A stretch of 64,000 bases of DNA from Manihot esculenta (taxonomy: Eukaryota > Streptophyta > Magnoliopsida > Malpighiales > Euphorbiaceae). The position numbers were made by a program, and so were the translations under genes. The stretch lies in NCBI RefSeq assembly GCF_001659605.2, contig NC_035162.2, forward strand, positions 5,289,248-5,353,247, written 5' to 3'. Shown here piece by piece: positions 51,967-63,275 of the stretch. The notes below the pieces were generated by a model that worked only from the letters and a program-made list of their open reading frames with translations, ran no database searches and was not told the DNA's origin. Each line of letters begins with the position of its first letter. Position 1 is the first letter of the stretch.

Positions 51967-52223
51967 TACTATTTTTTCCATTCTATAATTTTTATTTATT
52001 TTATTTTTTATATATATTAAAAAATAAATTTTAATTTTAATTTTTAATATATCCATAATAAAAATGTTAAATTTTATTAAATATTAAGTAATATTTTGAA
52101 AAATTTTTTAAAAATAAAATAAAATTATAACAATAAATTTATATGTTATTATAATATAAAAAATTAAACAATAATTTTAAACTATTTAAAAAAATTAATA
52201 AAAATGATATGACGAATAAAGTA
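51967..52223. mobile_element. Degenerate Stowaway-like MITE
   Basis: AT-rich, about 257 bp. It shares the core TTAAATTTTATTAAATATTA and the following AATATTTTGA with the MITE at 44844-45155. The ends TACTATTTTTTCCATTCTAT and, reversed, TACTTTATTCGTCATATCAT are weak matches to the Stowaway terminus. Confidence 0.45.
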
Positions 52224-52405
52224 AATTAAAATAAGATTTATGGAGTTAAAAACAGCAAGCAGTTGAAGGATTTTAGCTATAAAGTAAAAAAATTACAAAA
52301 AAGAAAAGCCCAAACAACCCAATTCAGAAGCAACAATCTAACTCAAAACCAAGGTTCTTTCTAACAAAACCCTAACTTATGAAAGAGGAGAAGATGGTAT
52401 GCCAT

Positions 52406-52877
52406 TACGGGTGACCATTCGGTCGGTTTGATTCAAAATCGAATCGAACTAAATAAATTGAAAACTGAAATTTTAGTGTTTATGAAAATCAAACCGAATC
52501 GATTTTGGTCAGAAACCGAATCGAATCGATACGGTCTGATTCGGTTCGATTCGGTTCGGTTTGATCGGTTTCGATTTTTAATAATTTTTTTATTTTTTAC
52601 ACTTTATTTTTAATATTTTAAAATTTAATTAAAATATTTTAATCTTAATATAATTTAATTTTTCTATCGTATTGAAAAAATATATTATTATCACTAATCG
52701 GTTCGGTTCGGTTTTTTCGATTTTTTTCTGATCAAAACCGAATCGAACCGAAATAACCAAAATTTCTGAAATTAAAAACTGAATCAAATCGAAATATATA
52801 AAAAACCAAACCAAATTTTCAAATCAATTCAATTCGATCAATTTTTTCGATTTAAACCGAATACTGTTTCACCCCTA
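52406..52877 (+). mobile_element. hAT-like MITE, copy 2, with intact 8-bp target duplication
   Basis: 472 bp from TACGGGTGACC to TTTCACCCCTA. It is flanked by the perfect 8-bp direct repeat TATGCCAT (52398-52405 and 52878-52885), the mark of hAT-superfamily insertion. The ends carry many CGGTTCGGTT-type subterminal motifs; the core is AT-rich. It is the reverse of the copy at 38080-38538. There is no transposase, so it would move only with help from an autonomous relative. Confidence 0.88.
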
Positions 52878-52889
52878 TATGCCATCACC

Positions 52890-54283
52890 ATCGCTCAGTG
52901 GCGGAGGCAACGGGGACTAAGGAGAGTCTGGCCTCCAAAACATTTTTTAAAACGATTTAATAAGTATATTAATTTATTTTTAATAATTAGTTATTTATTA
53001 ATGTCACTGAATATTTATAAAATATTAAATAAATATACTACTTTTTTATTGATTGACCTCTCAAATATTTTATTACTATCTAATTTTTGTAATTTATAAT
53101 TTTTATATTATGATTTAAATTTAAATTTTCAAATACGTGGTTGTTAATAAAAATATAAAATTTAATTTAAAATTAATTACTAAAATTTTATATTCACAAA
53201 TTAAATTTTTTTTTTTATCTTCATTTTCTCCCTTTATTTTTATAAATATACTTACCATGAAGTTATTCTTTTTTAAATATGATAATTTATTTTATAAATT
53301 TAATAATTTTATTTTTAGTCTTTATATAAATTAAAAGTTTTTAACTCTACTTATATTAAATTTCAATTCCAAATATTTTATGAAAATAATTAAAAGATTA
53401 TAAATGTGACTTCTATAAAAAAAATTATCAATTTTTTTTTAAAAAAAGTTGATAGTACTTTAAAAATTAATTTTTAATTATATTTTATAGTAATTTTTTT
53501 AATCTATTTTTTATGGTCTATAATTAGTATATGAGAGAAGAATAAAAAATTACCTAAAATATCCATTATATTTTTATATTATTAAAATAAATACTAAACT
53601 TAATTAAATGTTAAAATTAATTTATTTTAAATATTTATTAATTAAATTATTTATAAAGTTTATATAAATATTTTTTAAAAAGTAAACTTAAGAAACATGT
53701 TTTTCTTTTTAAATTGATTTGCACAAAATTAAAAAAATACAAAAAGTAACTTTCACTTTATAAAATGAAAAAAACTAAAGTAATGATTTTAATATCTGAT
53801 GTAACATCAAATACTTTTTAAAAAAATAAATTTAAAAAACAATTTTTTTAATTTCCTGTTTAAATTGATTTGTATCAGAATTGATAAAAAAAATAAACAA
53901 ATAAAACTAATAAATTATAGTGCATTATAATTAAAATAAAAATAAAGTATAATTAACTGTATGAAACCTTAAAAAAAAATCTTTATCTTCTTAATTATTA
54001 TAAGAAAAATTTTAATAATTTTATTTACAAGTTTTTAAACCAATTTTTTTTATTGTTTACATAGATATAAGTGTAATTTTACATTTTCTTAATTTTTAAT
54101 TTATTAAACTTAGTTCACTTAAAAGTATCTAAATAATTTTTTAAAAAAATTTTCAAGCTCCATCATTTAAAGAATTTTTTTATTTAATTAAATCAATGAA
54201 CTTTTTTTTATATAATGTGAAATTTTAATATTTATATATGTGAAATGATAACCTATAAAAATAGGATTTTCAAAATCATAATA
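52890..54283. other. Very AT-rich spacer
   Basis: No gene is recognised. It is dominated by A/T runs and AT-rich low-complexity sequence. Confidence 0.6.
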
Positions 54284-55130
54284 TGTGTATATGTGAATCG
54301 AAAATTTTTCCATTTGATCGAATCCAACAGTAAAAAGTCCGATTTATTGAGTATAAAGAATCAAATCAACAATACTCCTGTGTTTATTTAAGTATGGAAT
54401 GGACAGACTGACCCCTTCAAAGATTGGAGGAGACAGACAGACCGACCTCTTCAAAAGCCCATACTATAATAAGACTTTGAATACCGATGTAGCCGACCTT
54501 AGTAATTGGAATAAACTCATTTCTATGTAGATTAGATGAGTCCAGCACAACTTGATGAAGTTAGGGTAAAGATACTGACCTCCTATGAACTAGTCGCCTT
54601 CTTAATTCAGCACAGGGAACATAAGCGCACATGTAGAGGGTAGAAATTGATCGGCTCCGCATTTATTGTCCTATAACTCATTATTAATGTACTGCATGAC
54701 ACACCTACACAAAAGCATCTCTGCCCCATTAGAAGGGCACATGGCACACGGAGCATCAACTTTATTCAAAAGTATTTATGCACCGGACTAATCCTAAAAA
54801 AGGGATCTCTCATTCTCTAAAAAGGGACCTATCTCTCTCTCTCTCGGTCACCTAGGGAGAACTCAGAACCACCATTCTCATCTCTTATCTTCTCTATTTT
54901 ACTTCCCTTAACTCCATGAATTTCCTATATCTGACTTGAACGTCGAAGGGTCTCTACCAAAAACTTCCCTAGTGAACCCTGACCATCTTCTTCATCTTAC
55001 AGGTCTCATTCCTTAAAACCAAGCATAGAGGGATCTCACGGATCGATTATAGAACGATGATCAGCCCAGCGAATTAGACCTCTGCCTAAGTGTCCTCATC
55101 TGGACGCCTCACCAGATCTCACCATTATCA
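54284..55130 (+). repeat. Left LTR of the LARD-like element
   Basis: Starts TGTGTATATGTGAATCG and ends ATTATCA just before the primer site. It contains a short (TC)n run near 54832-54845. Confidence 0.7.
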
Positions 55131-55132
55131 AG

Positions 55133-55150
55133 TGGCACCGTCTGTGAAAA
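55133..55150 (+). other. Primer-binding site of the LARD-like element
   Basis: TGGCACCGTCTGTGAAAA resembles the TGGCGCCGTCTGTGGGAA start of the interior found in many plant Gypsy (Tat-like) elements, with transitions. It supports Gypsy origin and plus orientation. Confidence 0.65.
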
Positions 55151-55835
55151 AATGAAGGAGACTATACCATTATCGAAATTTTCAAACAAAACCCATTGAG
55201 ATCTACATGGCAAACCGAGAAAAGCTAATAGCCAAACAACAAGGAAAATTGAAAGAGAGAGAGAGAGAGAGAGAAAAAAAAAGGTTCGAGAATCACTAAC
55301 GGCATCTAAAAGCCATATGGTGAAAGTCAAAAAGAGGCAGACGCCGATGTGAGAAGGAAATGCAACACAAGGGCAATTTGCCAGGCGTGGAAGAGAGGTG
55401 ACATGCGCGAGTTAACCAAACTACACAGTTATCTCTTTAGTTCAAAGTATTTTTTTTCATCATGACTAGCTTCAAACATTAATCTTTATGAATATATGCT
55501 TGAGCATGATAGTATTTTAGAAACAGCTTAAAAAGCTCTCATCGACGATTAATATTAGTATAAATTTCTTACGAAAGAGATTATTTGCTTAAGTATGCTA
55601 CTATGAGAAGTAAAAATTGTGAAATGATTTATGCATGATAAACATTATTTATTAGATTTTTTAGAATTATATGAGATGATATAGTTGGATAAAATTAATA
55701 TTTGCATTCAACTATAATATAAAACTAAATATCTTGTTGTTTAAATTAACAACGAGTATTCTTATTACATATACTCTGTCCAAACTTTTATTTTGCACAT
55801 AAATTTTAAAAGTAAGAACAAGGCTAATAAGCTTG

Positions 55836-57160
55836 GAAGCCCCGACCATAAAATCGGTTGAGAAGATGAAATCCTCAATGAGATAGGTGATCGGTCTCGA
55901 AAATAAGACCGCTGGCACCACAAAATCAGTTGAGGAGATAAAACCCCAAAGAGGTGGGTGACCGATCTCAAAGTAAGACCATCGGCACCATAAAACCAGT
56001 TAGAAAGATGAAGTTCTTAATAAGGTAGGTGACCAGTTTCGGAAATAAGATTGCCGACACTATAAAACCGGTTGAGGAGAGGAAGTCCTCAATGAGGTAG
56101 GTGACAGATCTCGAAAATAAGACCACTAGCACCACAAAACCGGTTGAGGAGATGAAGACCCCAAAAAGGGGGGTGACTAATCTCAGAATAAGACCGCCAG
56201 CACCACAAAACTGGTTGGGAAGATGAAACTCTTAATGAGGTAGATGACCAGTCTCGAAAATAAGATCGCCGACACCACAAAACCGATTAAGGAGATTAAG
56301 ACTCCAGTGAGATAGGTGACCAGTCTCGGCAATAAGATTGCCAGCACCACAAAACTGGTTAGAAAAATGAATTCCTCAATGAGGTAAGTGACCAGTCTCG
56401 GAAATAAGACCGTCTATACCACAAAACCGGTTGAGGAGATAAAGATCCTAATAAGCTGGGTGACTGATCTCGGAATAAGACTGCCGATACCACAAAACCG
56501 GTTAGGAAGATGAAGCTCTCAATGAGGTAGATAGCCAGTCTCGAAAATAAGACTGCCGGCACTACAAAACTGGTTGAGGAGATGAAGCCCTCAATGAGGT
56601 AGGTGACTGATTTTCAAAAAAAAAGACCGCCAACACCACAAAACTAATTGAGGAGATGAAGACCCCAATGAGGTGGGTGACTGATCTCGGAATAAGACTG
56701 TCGGCACCACAAAGCCGGTTAGGAAGATGAAGCCCTCTATGAGATAGGTGACCGGTCTCAGAAATAATATTGCCGGCACCACAAAACCGATTAAGGAGAT
56801 GAAGGTCTCAATGAGGTAGGTGACCGGTCTTGAAAATAAGACCACTGGCACCACAAAACCGATTGAGGAGATGAAGACCTCAATGAGGTGGGTGACCGGT
56901 CTCGGAATAAGACTGTCGACACGAAAAAATCGGTTGAAAAGATGAAGCCCTCAATGAGGTAGGTGACTGGTATCGGAAATAAGACTGTCGACACCATAAA
57001 ACCGGTCGATGAGATGAAGACCCCAATGAGGTAGGTGACTGGTCTTGAAATTGGACCGCCAACACCATAAAATCAATTGGAAAAACAAAGACCTCAATAA
57101 GGTGGGTGACCAGTCTCGAAAATAAGACCAACGACATCACAAAACCGGTTGAAAAGACAG
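55836..57160 (+). repeat. Minisatellite, about 18 units of 71-72 bp
   Basis: Units contain CCGGTTGAGGAGATGAAG, AATGAGGTAGGTGACCGG and ATAAGACCGCCGGCACCAC. The anchor GGTT occurs at 55856, 55928 and so on to 57147. Spacings are mostly 72, with 70, 71 or 74 in places; the one-base difference is the variant CTCGGAATAAG against CTCGAAAATAAG. Because 72 is a multiple of three, parts of the minus strand stay open as repeated peptide-like ORFs, which are probably not genes. Confidence 0.92.
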
Positions 57161-58356
57161 AGATAATACTAAAAGCCCACCCTAGCAAGGCTATAGGCTA
57201 AAAGAAATGAAATAGAGGCACAATGCCAACCTCAAGAAAAGACCTTGGCGTTTACAAGGTCCAAATAAAAATAAAGCTAAGGCATGGTGCCTACCTCACA
57301 AAAAAGCTCAGCTCATAGGCAAACAAGGCTAAAAAAATTGGTTCGACCTCACAAAAGAGCTCGACACCCTTAAAGTCTAAAAATAAATAAAGAAAGTCCA
57401 ATTCCGACCTCACAAAAGAGTGCGGTTCATAAGGAAACAAGGCTAAACCTTGATTCCAACCTCACAAAAGAGCTTGAATGAATAATCAAGGCTAAAGAGC
57501 TCGGCAAAGAGCCAAAACGGTCGAAAGATGCTTAAGGGCAAATGGCTTGAAAATTCTTCAGGGCAAATAGCCCAGAAGATGACAAAGTAAAAGCGCTCGG
57601 ATTACGAGTCAGGCTAAATAATCTGGAAAGACAAAAAACTAAACAACTCGGATGAAGATTTAGACTGAAAGCCCATAAAAGAACATAAAGCAAAAGTGCT
57701 CGGACTATGGTTCAGGGCTAGAAGAGTCCGAAATGCGATAAAAGCAATAAGAGATCGAACAAAAAAATCAAGGGTAAAAAACATAAAAAAGAGCTAAAAT
57801 GTTCGTAAAAATAGTCAGGATTAAAAAGTCTAGAATGATATAGAAAACCAAAGAGTTCAGACAAATGTTCAGGGCTAGAGAGCCTAGCAAAGAGCCAAAC
57901 TATTTGTAAAATCAATAAGTTGAAATGCTTAATAAAAGATCCAGGGCTTAAAGTCCGGAAGACGCTTTAAAGTAAAATGTTCAAAAGAAGACCCAAAAGG
58001 GCAGACCATTAAGGTCAAGTCGGAAAGGCAAGGCTAAAAGAGTAGAGCACCCAAGTCGGACATTCCAAAAGAAAAAACTACTAAGGTCAGGCTTTTCATA
58101 AAAAAAGACCACTAAGATCAGATCTCCCAAAGGGATAATTATCAAGATATAAAATTTGCGCTCTCAGTTCGGTCTATGTTAAATTGTCCAATTTCATTTA
58201 TTGCATTTCCCTTTGAAATTCATATGCATCAACCAAACGAACAGGTGGCATTGAATTAGCAGGACGGGTTGCCTTCTACGATGGTCATGAATAACCATCG
58301 GAGAAGCAAAAGGGCAACTAATAACGTATAAAAAATAGGACCCCATGATCATGACA
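57161..58356 (+). repeat. Degenerate repeats in the LARD-like interior
   Basis: Imperfect repeated phrases such as CCTCACAAAAGAGCTCG, AAACAAGGCTAAA and TTCAGGGCTA recur every 40-90 bp. No coding sequence. This part joins the minisatellite to the right LTR. Confidence 0.6.
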
Positions 58357-58980
58357 AGTATACACGTGAATCGAAAGTCTTTCCATCTGATCGGACTGGA
58401 CACTAAGAAGTTCGATCTATTGAGTAAAAAGAATCAGACCAGCAACACTCTGTGTTTATCTAAACTCGGAATGGACAGGCCGACCTCCTAAAAAACCGGA
58501 GGAGACAAACAAACCGACCTCCTCAAAAGCCCATACTATAATAAGGTTTTGAACGCCGATATGTCCGACCTCAGTAATCGAAAGAAGATCATTTTTATGT
58601 AGGTCGGATGAATCCAACGCGACCTGATGAAGGCAGGATAAAGATGTCAATCTCCTATGAGCTGGTCGCCTCCTTGGTTAAATACATGAATCATAAGCGC
58701 GCATGTAGAGGGTACAAACTGGCTAGCTTTGCATTTATTATCTTATAACCCATCATTAATGTACTGTTTGACGCACCTGCACAAAAACAATCCTACCCTA
58801 TCAGAAGGGAACATGGCACTAGAGGCATCAATTTTATTCAAAAGTATTTATATACCGGACTAACCATAAAAAAGGGATATCTCATTCTCTAAAAAGGGAC
58901 CTATCTCTCTCTTGCTGTCACACAGGGAGAACCCAAAATCATCATTCTCTTTTCTGTTTTACTTCTCTTAACTCCATGAA
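58357..58980 (+). repeat. Right LTR of the LARD-like element, truncated
   Basis: Aligns with 54284-54922 of the left LTR. Similarity ends after TTAACTCCATGAA at about 58980, where unrelated sequence begins. Confidence 0.7.
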
Positions 58981-60030
58981 ATGTCGGAGAATTTTCACTG
59001 GGAACTTACCCGATTGTGATATTCAGTTATTTTCGCATATCCGCATCCCACATTGGTAAAGTACGGAAAATCAAAATTCTCTTTTTTATCTTTTCATGGA
59101 GCAATTTATAATCATTTTTCACCTTTAGTAGTTTTATCTCCTGCAACAATTCTCTATTCAATCTGGGTTCCTTCAGCTGCTGCCATTATCTGACTTTGTC
59201 CTGTGAGCTTAGAGATGTCACCCGTATGGTCAACTTAACTATGAAATCCTTGCTCCATTTATTTTTGTTCATGCCTATAGTTAATATTCATCAACCTATA
59301 ATCTCACTCGTCCGTTGTAACAGTAAAAAAAAATGACATTTTCACCTTTTGGAGAAGGTGAAGGTTTTTCAAGAATCTCAAATAAGCAAAAACGATGCTA
59401 GGGATTTGTTTAGAATGAGCGACTAATTTATATAACAAAAAATGAGGATATTTTTTTAGTTTCTCTTACATAGGACGACCTTGATTAACAAAAACTAATT
59501 AAATTTAATATTTGTCATTCTTATTATATTAAAATTAAATTTAAGATAATTTTTCTTTAATATCTGTTAATTTTCTTTATAATTTTTCATTGACAAAAAA
59601 TAATTAGAAATCTCTCATGATAAAACAGAATATATAATTAAGTATTCAATTTTTTTTGAAATTATTAATATTTTTTAAATGACTTGGTCTTTTTTTTTTG
59701 GAAAAATATCTTATATATATTACTCTATAAATTAACCATCAAAGACAATTCTTTCACAACTAATTAAGCAACTTGATGATTTAAACAATAATTAAAAGAA
59801 TAAAACTATTCAAAGTTTAAATTAAATTTTATAATTTTTTATGATTTCATAATAAAATTTTAAATAACAGTATTTAAATTTCAATTAACTCATGATTTCA
59901 TGTATTTTTAAAGAAGAAAATGCCCATAAAAATTTTAAATTTTATACTTTAATTGTATTCTTAATATTTTTTTCGATAACATACTTTATACTAACGATTT
60001 TTTTATAATAGCATTCTTCATTTCTTTTAA
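58981..60030. other. AT-rich spacer
   Basis: No gene or clear element is recognised; the first 350 bp are less AT-rich than the remainder. Confidence 0.5.
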
Positions 60031-60467
60031 AAATTAACGCTCAAAATCAATTAAAACTTTCAGATTAACAAAAAAAAAAAAATCTAAATAGAATTATTCC
60101 AATCATTTGTATTTCTGTTACTTGTCCTGAATTGAATGTTGTAAGTTTAATTACAAGATGAAAAAATATTTTTTTTGTCTTTATATATATTTTTAGATTT
60201 AAGTATTAAACTAATTATAAGGGGTTTTTATGCTTAAAATAAATTTTTTATTAATTTTTAACAAAAATATAAACGGAGAGTATAATTATAAAAATATTAT
60301 TAATATAGAACATTTTTATTAAAAAAAATTAAAGATACAATTATAAAAAAGAGCGTATAAATTTAAATTGTTATGGACATTATCTTTTTTAAAATTATTA
60401 TAAATTTTTATAATATTAATAATTTTTTATTAATTTTTTAATAAAAATACTATATATTATTACACTC

Positions 60468-60558
60468 ACAAATTTAATCTGGTGATAAGTGTATTAAAAT
60501 AAATCTGAGAGGTATCGTGTTCTACTCCTCCATCCTAATTTCCAATTCAAAAAAAAAA
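60468..60558 (+). mobile_element. SINE-like tRNA-derived repeat, copy 1
   Basis: About 90 bp ending in an A-run. It carries AATCTGGTGATAAGTGTAT and GAGAGGTATCGTGTTCTACTC, related to copies at 60801 and 61247, but the B-box is degraded. Confidence 0.5.
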
Positions 60559-60800
60559 ATACTATATATTATCAATTTTTTTATAATTATACTCTCTGTT
60601 TATATTTATCTTTAAAATTAACGTTAAAAATCAATATATCTGAAATTCTCATATTAACAAATAAAACCCTAAATAGAGTTGTTCCACCATATGTATTTCT
60701 ATTATTTGTTTTGAACTAAATGTTTTAGGATTAATTACAAGATAAAATATATTTTTTTTTACTTTATATTTATTTTTAAATTTAAATGTTACTCTTTTTT

Positions 60801-60890
60801 CTTTTTTGAAATAGGGGTTGGGAGAGTCGAATCTTAGACCTTTCAAGACTACAAGATGCACTTTCCACCAGGCTAAGTCTTGGAGTGCTT
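60801..60890 (-). mobile_element. SINE-like tRNA-derived repeat, copy 2
   Basis: Minus orientation. Read on its own strand it has an A-box-like CTTAGCCTGGTGGAAAG, a B-box-like AAGATTCGACTCTCCC and an A-rich end. It is inserted in the second copy of the 60-61 kb duplication. Confidence 0.6.
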
Positions 60891-61246
60891 AAATATTACT
60901 CTAATTAAAATTTTTTTTATTAATTAATAAATTTTTTATGCTGAAAATAAAAATTTCATTAAAAAATATAAACAGATGATATAATTATAAAAATATTATT
61001 AATATAAGATACTTTTATTAAAAAAAATTAAAGGTACAACAGTAAAATGTGGATAGTGTAAAATTTTTATGGACATTATCTTTTTTTAAATTATTATGAA
61101 GATAATGAGATAAAATTTAAAAAAAAATGCCAAAATGAGAATATTTTAAAATTAAAGGGTCTTAAAATCAATTATATTGTTTTATTTGACTTCAATTATA
61201 TTTAAATTTGAGATATCATAACTTAAAGATAACTCAAATATTATAA

Positions 61247-61339
61247 GTACTCCGAGGCTTAGTCTGGTGAAAAGTGCATCCTGATAGATCTGAGAGGTCT
61301 AAGATTCGACTCCCCCAACCCCTATTTCAAAAAAAAAAC
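61247..61339 (+). mobile_element. SINE-like tRNA-derived repeat, copy 3
   Basis: Contains GGCTTAGTCTGG (61256-61267, A-box-like) and GATTCGACTCC (61303-61313, B-box-like GGTTCGANTCC), spaced as in tRNA promoters, and ends in CCCTATTTC plus a run of A. It is an inverted partner of copy 2. A plant SINE head is the best explanation. Confidence 0.6.
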
Positions 61340-62259
61340 TCAAATATTATAAATTAAGTTGATTAATATCATACATTTATTCATGATTTTATTAAACTCA
61401 AACGTATAATTTATGAAAATTTAATTTAATAACATAATGGACGCAAAAATCAATAATCTTCCTCAAATGAACTTGTATGAAATTTAGTTGGGACTAAAAA
61501 GTAATAAATTTTTTAAAAAAACGAAAAATAAAGCATTTAAATGTGAAGATGAAGAAAAGTTAAAATCACACCATAAATTTATAAAGTTGGTACTCAAAAA
61601 ATGATTTATTTCCACTTATCATTTTTCTTGAATTTATTATTTAAATATTTTTTAAAAGCAAAGCAATAATGATAAAGAGAAATATATTTTTTTAGTATCA
61701 CAACATGTATCTCAATTTATTACAGCCTACTATAAAATAAGATATTTTTATTAAATATTTATTTTATTAAAAAAAGGAAAATACTCAATCATTTATCTTA
61801 AACAAATCATTTTAATAAAAAGACAAATTTTTATTTAAAGTATATTGACCAAAAAAATTATAAATTTTCACATTTTATATTATAAATTTAAAATTTAAAT
61901 AATAAAATTAATTTTTTCACATTTATCTCAATTTTAACTATTAGCCTCAATCAATTTTAATAAAAAATTTTTTTAATAAATCCATCATCGATTATTATTT
62001 TTAAGATCTATTAGATAAAAAAAATTTTATTTTTTATTTTAAATATATAAAATTTTAAATCTTAAATTCTAAATATCAAAAAATATAAAAAATATTTTTT
62101 AAAATATATTTTTTATGAAAGAAATGGAGTTTTAAATATTTTTAAAAATCTTATTTTCCTCCTAAACCAAACAGCATTCCTCCTCAAAAACAGTGTCCTC
62201 CCTCTCCCGGTAACAATTGCCGGTGGCAATACACCGGAGGATTTGACTGTGCGTTATCC
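61340..62259. other. AT-rich spacer and promoter of the sterol desaturase gene
   Basis: Mostly low-complexity AT sequence up to about 62150. The last 100 bp, less AT-rich, are probably the leader of the gene at 62260. Confidence 0.5.
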
Positions 62260-62479
62260 ATGGAAGACAAGTATCTGCACTTATTCTTGGAAGAGACCTC
62301 GCTTTATAACAACATCGTGTTGGGCCATCTGCTTCCATCCAGCTGGTGGGTCTCACTTCCCCGCTTCTGCCAGGCGTGGCTACGCAACTATATTGCTGGA
62401 AGCCTTCTGTACTTGACTACTGGGTTCCTCTGCTCCTTTTATGTTTATTACCTGAAACGCAACGTCAATCTCCCTAAAG
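62260..62479 (+). CDS. STE1: Delta7-sterol C5(6)-desaturase (STE1/DWF7-like), exon 1 only
   Basis: The enzyme introduces the C5 double bond in plant sterols, upstream of brassinosteroids, in the endoplasmic reticulum. Only the first exon is in the window: 220 nt, 73 codons plus one base, ending CTAAAG before the donor GTATAT. The peptide (MEDKYLHLFLEETSLYNNIV, then GHLLPSSWW, WLRNYIAGSLLYL and FYVYYLKRNVNLPK) follows the known N-terminus of plant sterol C5-desaturases closely, including the first membrane helix (about 44-64). The histidine boxes that bind di-iron are encoded further on, beyond the window. The start is the first ATG and fits the family. Intron 1 is at least 1.5 kb. Confidence 0.88.
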
Positions 62480-62985
62480 GTATATATGAAATAAGTTATT
62501 CGGATTGTTTAGCAGTTCAGTTGTTGAAGTTTGAAACCTTTTTTCTTTCTAAAATTTATTACCATATGAAATTTTATTGCTCCCATTTCTGAATTTACTT
62601 TTGTTTTTCCGTTTCAGTTTTCTTATTTACATGTTTATTTTTGGACCTGTGTTGAGAATTTTTAAGCTGATTGATATGATATGATATCTGCCTCCGCATC
62701 TTCCTTTGCTGCTTCTTCTTCTTATTTGACGTTTTTTCATATGAGCATAATTTAAAAAATTATTATCAAATCACACGGAATCTTAAAATAATTTCGAAAT
62801 TTTAATTTTGAATTCTGTGTGTCAAGAATGTTGTTATCGAACACACTTATTTGATAAAATTTAAAAATATTTTCAAATTCTATGTTTTAAAGAGTTGTGT
62901 TTAAATAAGTTATACTGTATGAAATTGTGATGTGAATTCGTTCGACACCAATGATGGCGAACAATGGAGTTAAATACTAATATGG

Positions 62986-63130
62986 ACATGTTCGGCACTC
63001 AAAACATGTTCACCACTTCAAAAAACATGCATGGCCACATGCATAGTCATGCATGTATGAGACTCATGACTGCATGCATGTGGGCCGAAGACTTTTCTTT
63101 CGCATGCAGATTTACGGACCTGCATGCACA
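62986..63130. repeat. Cluster of CATGCA/TGCATG palindromes
   Basis: In about 145 bp there are at least six CATGCA or TGCATG hexamers, several as CATGCATG, plus two ACATGTTC. The composition differs sharply from the AT-rich flanks. Confidence 0.75.
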
Positions 63131-63275
63131 GAAAATTAAAAAACTTAAACAATAAATAATATTAATATTTATCTTTTTATATATTATTATAATAAAAAAA
63201 TTATTAATAATTTTAAATTAATTAAAAAATTTTGTACGATGAATTAAATAATTTCAGATTTTAATTTATTATATT

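Larger units (their letters stand above)
54284..58980 (+). mobile_element. LTR element without coding capacity (LARD-like), right LTR truncated
   Basis: The left LTR (54284-55130, TG...CA, 847 bp) is followed by a primer site. The right LTR (58357-58980) matches the first about 640 bp of the left LTR at roughly 80-85% by eye and then stops, so its 3' part is lost. The 3.2-kb interior has no gag or pol; it holds a minisatellite and other degenerate repeats. The strong LTR divergence indicates an old insertion. Confidence 0.75.
60040..61095 (+). repeat. Diverged direct duplication, second copy carrying an insert
   Basis: Copy 1 is about 60040-60395 and copy 2 about 60625-61095. Shared landmarks are TTATTCC..TTTGTATTTCT, TTAATTACAAGAT and TTATGGACATTATCTTTTTT. 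The offset grows from about 590 to about 697 bp because copy 2 holds a SINE-like insert of about 100 bp at 60801-60890. Confidence 0.6.
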
